This document shows positions 41,346 through 43,461 of a stretch of DNA of 43,461 nucleotides, one piece after another. The position numbers and the translations under genes were made by a program. Below the pieces are notes generated by a model. It was not told the DNA's origin, did no database searches, and saw only the letters and a list, made by a program, of their open reading frames with translations. The stretch is from a virus: positions 1 to 43,461 of the IMG/VR virus record IMGVR_UViG_3300047297_000136; one strand, written 5' to 3'. Each line of letters starts with the position of its first letter. Position 1 is the first letter of the stretch.

Positions 41346-41405
41346 GGTCTCATCAGTGACGGCTTAACCGTCAGACCACGGAGGGTGACCCCCGTGGTTT
41401 CGACC
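41346..41405 (-). ncRNA. Hammerhead ribozyme 5, type II
   Basis: Identical in sequence to ribozyme 4: stem II GGUC/GACC, GAAA, stem III ACCACGG/CCGUGGU with an extended GGG-UCA-CCC tip, GUC, stem I UGACGG-UUAAG-CCGUCA, CUGAUGA. The predicted cleavage is between 41374 and 41373. The TAG of the upstream gene overlaps stem II (41405). Confidence 0.95.
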
Positions 41406-41680
41406 TATTCCCAACACTTTGCGATGCCGAACTTGGCGAGGTTTGGGTAATCCGCGACCGCGCCTTCGGCGAAGCGCACAGCATCCGTTCTGTTGTCGTA
41501 ATCGGCAATCCAATCCACGCCGCCTTCCGGCAGGTGGACGTATACGGACCAGAAGTCCGCACCGGCAGCCTTGGTCTGGCGCTCGACGGCGTCCCCCACT
41601 ATTGTGCAGGGTGCAACCTCCAGCCCGTCGCCTCTCTCCGCGATGTCTCTCCAGTATTGTTCCCTGTCGATAACGCTCAT
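41405..41680 (-). CDS. Early protein of unknown function (91 residues)
   Basis: 91 residues (MSVIDREQYWRDIAERGDGLEVAPCTIVGDAVERQTKAAGADFWSVYVHLPEGGVDWIADYDNRTDAVRFAEGAVADYP). It is acidic with Trp and Tyr residues, and a mixed alpha/beta fold is likely. The start ATG 41680 has GAAAGGCACACACATG. No family recognised. It lies between hammerheads 4 and 5, which share the same sequence. Confidence 0.78.
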   Translation of the reverse strand: MSVIDREQYWRDIAERGDGLEVAPCTIVGDAVERQTKAAGADFWSVYVHLPEGGVDWIADYDNRTDAVRFAEGAVADYPNLAKFGIAKCWE

Positions 41681-41697
41681 GTGTGTGCCTTTCAGGT

Positions 41698-41757
41698 GGT
41701 CTCATCAGTGACGGCTTAACCGTCAGACCACGGAGGGTGACCCCCGTGGTTTCGACC
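41698..41757 (-). ncRNA. Hammerhead ribozyme 4, type II
   Basis: Same 60-base sequence as ribozyme 5, 352 bases away. The predicted cleavage is between 41726 and 41725. The TAG of the upstream gene (41757-41759) overlaps stem II. Identity of the two copies suggests recent duplication or conversion. Confidence 0.95.
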
Positions 41758-42137
41758 TATGCTGCGATCAGGTGCTGCGTGATCTGGCGCCCGGTGGGGC
41801 TCATGTACTCTTGGCCGAAGAGGCGAGCGGTGAACTCACCCTTGGCGAATGACACGGCTACCTTGCGTTTACCGAAGGCCGCCGCGCCAAAGTCAGCAAT
41901 GGCCTGCCGCGTGGTGGCGGTAGGGTAGCCGCAGTGGTCAAGGATCAGCGCGCCGCCCAGAAAGATCGGTTTGTACCGGGTGAAGGTGAACACCGGGTGC
42001 CCGTGAAGGAGCCCGATGATCTGATCCTCATGCTCGCACCGGACGTGTGACACCTCCCGATTGTTACCCACCTTCTTGCGAAGGCCGGGCTCAAAGCTAG
42101 CGAAGCGAAACAGTTCCGGGTGTGTGATTTCAGCCAT
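41757..42137 (-). CDS. Early protein of unknown function (126 residues)
   Basis: 126 residues from ATG 42137; the frame extends upstream, but the ribozyme and leader occupy that region. ELFRFASFEPGLRKKVGNNREVSHVRCEHEDQIIGLLHGHPVFTFTRYKPIFLGGALILDHCGYPTATTRQAIADF suggests alternating strands and a final helix. No family recognised. GAAAGGCACACACATG precedes the start. Confidence 0.78.
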   Translation of the reverse strand: MAEITHPELFRFASFEPGLRKKVGNNREVSHVRCEHEDQIIGLLHGHPVFTFTRYKPIFLGGALILDHCGYPTATTRQAIADFGAAAFGKRKVAVSFAKGEFTARLFGQEYMSPTGRQITQHLIAA

Positions 42138-42152
42138 GTGTGTGCCTTTCGT

Positions 42153-42215
42153 GGTCTCATCAGACGGTGCTTGACACCGTGACAGGCACGCCGCGAGGGC
42201 GCACCTGTTTCGACC
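42153..42215 (-). ncRNA. Hammerhead ribozyme 3, type II
   Basis: Stem II GGUC/GACC, GAAA, an 11-bp stem III ACAGGUGCGCC/GGCGUGCCUGU with a CUCGC loop, GUC, stem I ACGGUG-UCAAG-CACCGU, CUGAUGA. The predicted cleavage is between 42181 and 42180. Ten bases separate it from the upstream stop codon. Confidence 0.94.
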
Positions 42216-42225
42216 TGACAAATAC

Positions 42226-42591
42226 TCAGGCAGCAACAGCCGCCTGTGCCAGTCTCTCGCCATTCGGCAAGAGGAAATATTCAGCGTTGAAGCTGCCCCA
42301 CGCCGAAGCGCGGGGACCGGCGAGGAAGCCCCTCCCGGTGTGTGTATCGAAGAACGCAATTGCGTCCTGATCGAAGGCCTTGGAGAGCCGTTCGACCTGC
42401 CCCGTTGACACCGGAGCCGCCACGTCTACGACGAGCGTGGGTTCCGTGTCCGAGGTGTGCACATAGGCTTGTGCGGCGCGGCCCCAAAGGGCTTTGACGC
42501 AATCCATCAGGACCGCCACATTGAGTGGAGCCTTTGGTGCCACCTGAGAAGCCTCAGAGCGGAGCAAGCCAATGTTGAGAATGGTACGCAT
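42226..42591 (-). CDS. Early protein of unknown function (121 residues)
   Basis: 121 residues from ATG 42591 with a GGGGAG site; an upstream frame extension carries no better start. NVAVLMDCVKALWGRAAQAYVHTSDTEPTLVVDVAAPVSTGQVERLSKAFDQDAIAFFDTHTGRGFLAGPRA shows a helix, strands and a second helix. No family recognised. Confidence 0.78.
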   Translation of the reverse strand: MRTILNIGLLRSEASQVAPKAPLNVAVLMDCVKALWGRAAQAYVHTSDTEPTLVVDVAAPVSTGQVERLSKAFDQDAIAFFDTHTGRGFLAGPRASAWGSFNAEYFLLPNGERLAQAAVAA

Positions 42592-42623
42592 GTGTGTGTG
42601 TCTCCCCGGGAGCTGCCCGGTGT

Positions 42624-42688
42624 GTCTCATCAGGCTAGGAGCGACCTAGCGACCCTCGGGGACCAAAAGGGGTCCCCTAGGTTTCGAC
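42624..42688 (-). ncRNA. Hammerhead ribozyme 2, type II
   Basis: Stem II is only GUC/GAC (3 bp). GAAA is followed by a long stem III ACCU...GGGU continued by GGGGACC/GGUCCCC across a small internal loop, then GUC, stem I GCUAGG-UCGCU-CCUAGC and CUGAUGA. The predicted cleavage is between 42651 and 42650. The upstream TAA directly abuts stem II. Confidence 0.88.
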
Positions 42689-42916
42689 TTAGTTAAAGCG
42701 CCAAGCGCCCTTGGTTGCCCAGTTAATCTGGACAAGAACGCCCGTTGACAGCTCTTGGCCGTCATCACCGCTACGGAACCAATCAATGGCTCCGCAAATG
42801 TGCTCAATACGTGATGAAATCGCGGCTCGGACCCTAGGACCCTTGGCCGACGCATAGTCCTTTTCAGCCGCCTTGAGGGCGTCTTCGAGAATAGCGATTG
42901 CGTCTTCGTCATGCAT
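42689..42916 (-). CDS. First early protein, unknown function (75 residues)
   Basis: 75 residues from ATG 42916, which has AAAGGACACACACATG, the early leader. The frame extends to 43048, but that part overlaps the type III ribozyme. DAIAILEDALKAAEKDYASAKGPRVRAAISSRIEHICGAIDWFRSGDD is helical, and the tail GQELSTGVLVQINWATKGAWRFN is beta-like. As the first gene made, it should meet host defences first. No family recognised. Confidence 0.78.
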   Translation of the reverse strand: MHDEDAIAILEDALKAAEKDYASAKGPRVRAAISSRIEHICGAIDWFRSGDDGQELSTGVLVQINWATKGAWRFN

Positions 42917-42931
42917 GTGTGTGTCCTTTGT

Positions 42932-42985
42932 GTGTGTTTCGGGGTCTCTGCCCCTCATCAGACCGCCTCTGTGGCGGTGACACAC
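42932..42985 (-). ncRNA. Hammerhead ribozyme 1, type III, in the early leader
   Basis: Topology differs from the others: stem III GUGUGU/ACACAC encloses the molecule, then GUC, stem I ACCGCC-ACAGA-GGCGGU, CUGAUGA, a closed stem II GGGG-CAGAGA-CCCC, GAAA. The predicted cleavage is between 42979 and 42978. It would give the first mRNA a defined 5' end about 60 bases before its start codon. Confidence 0.9.
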
Positions 42986-43155
42986 TCCCCTCACTAGGTG
43001 GCGTTTCGCATTGCTCCCCTCCGCAGGGGCCTCGCTTGAGGGCCGCACCTAATTCCCATGTACCGGCCACCGCATGTGGCCTAATGGCGCCGCCCACTGT
43101 TATCCGGGAAGGGCAGGTGTCCCGACCGATCAGCGTTGTCGCCGTCGATGAGTGA
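42986..43155 (-). other. Early-region leader
   Basis: About 170 bases between the host promoter candidate and the type III ribozyme. It holds hairpins (for example GGCCAC/GTGGCC near 43060-43080 and CCCC-TGCGGA-GGGG near 43020) and no gene I can support. Other host promoters may be present but are not recognisable. Confidence 0.5.
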
Positions 43156-43184
43156 AAGATCGCACCAATCGCCGAAAATGTCAA
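43156..43184 (-). promoter_or_regulatory. Host sigma70-type early promoter candidate
   Basis: The minus strand has a perfect -35 TTGACA (43184-43179), a 17-base spacer and a -10-like GATCTT (43161-43156, three of six matches). It lies in the AT-rich part of the right end and directs transcription into the early genes. The start would be near 43149. The -10 is weak, so confidence is moderate. Confidence 0.5.
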
Positions 43185-43262
43185 ATCCCCAGTGTTTGCT
43201 ACAGGATGCGGCTCATCGGGTCGGGCGGTCGGTGTCACCTTCACCGTGTTCGCGCGCGCCAG

Positions 43263-43461
43263 GGGTGGTACCAAGGGTGGTGCCACGGGTGGTGCCAAGG
43301 GCGGTGCCTAGGGCGGTGCCTAGGGTGGTGCCACGGGTGGTGCCTAGGGTGGTGCCTAGGGTGGTGCCTAGGGTGGTGCCTAGGGTGGTGCCTAGGGTGG
43401 TGCCTAGGGTGGTGCCTAGGGTGGTGCCTAGGGTGGTGCCTAGGGTGGTGCCTAGGGTGGA
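43263..43461. repeat. Right terminal 12-bp repeat array
   Basis: Sixteen consecutive 12-bp units from 43263 and a final GGGTGGA. The first six units are degenerate (GGGTGGTACCAA, GGGTGGTGCCAC, GGGTGGTGCCAA, two of GGGCGGTGCCTA, GGGTGGTGCCAC). Units from 43335 are perfect and identical to the left end. Confidence 0.88.

Noticed and set aside
42986-43010. Second GAAA-type motif (GCGAAAC) upstream of the early leader ribozyme as part of a type II hammerhead
   Set aside because: Its stems II and III pair poorly, while the type III fold explains all core bases.

Overview
The window looks like one complete T7-like podovirus genome (Autographiviridae type) of a GC-rich, probably proteobacterial host. 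I see this from a single-subunit phage RNA polymerase, a T7-style primase-helicase / endonuclease I / SSB / DNA polymerase / exonuclease set, and the canonical order portal, scaffold, capsid, gp11, gp12, gp13, gp14, gp15, gp16, tail fibre, terminases. Every gene I support lies on the minus strand, so transcription runs from the right end (43.4 kb) to the left end. The two ends share a 127-bp direct repeat made of a 12-bp tandem unit. A host genus cannot be read from the sequence.

Layout in the order of transcription. (1) Right end to 37.5 kb is the early region: a host-type promoter candidate near 43.17 kb, then nine small genes of unknown function and a tyrosine integrase. (2) 37.2-34.7 kb holds the phage RNA polymerase gene. 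(3) 34.7-24.6 kb is the replication block, which starts at a conserved phage-promoter candidate. It holds a nucleotidyltransferase-like gene, SSB, endonuclease I, the spanin pair and amidase endolysin, primase-helicase, a DNA polymerase split by a group I intron, and 5'-3' exonuclease. (4) 24.1-1.0 kb is the virion and packaging block, led by a second promoter copy. (5) A third promoter copy at about 0.99 kb reads into the left end, where I find only a 28-residue membrane peptide, a structured RNA candidate and several repeats.

The most striking system is in the early region. Each of nine consecutive intergenic gaps contains a complete type II hammerhead ribozyme, and a type III hammerhead sits in the leader before the first gene. 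The conserved core (CUGAUGA, GAAA, GUC cleavage triplet) and all three stems can be folded by eye in all ten. Cleavage would turn the early polycistronic RNA into monocistronic mRNAs, each starting with a stem I hairpin and ending with a stem III hairpin. This is a ribozyme counterpart of RNase III processing of the T7 early transcript. In most cases the upstream stop codon overlaps or abuts stem II, so translation termination and ribozyme folding could be coupled.

The second RNA element is a 306-nt group I intron without an endonuclease ORF. It interrupts the DNA polymerase exactly in the codon of the conserved O-helix tyrosine (Tyr526 in T7). Other notable points are an integrase within a lytic-type T7-like plan, a 2190-residue internal virion protein with an HELNH zincin motif, a degenerate tRNA-like element upstream of the capsid gene, and a 12-bp repeat family at the genome ends.
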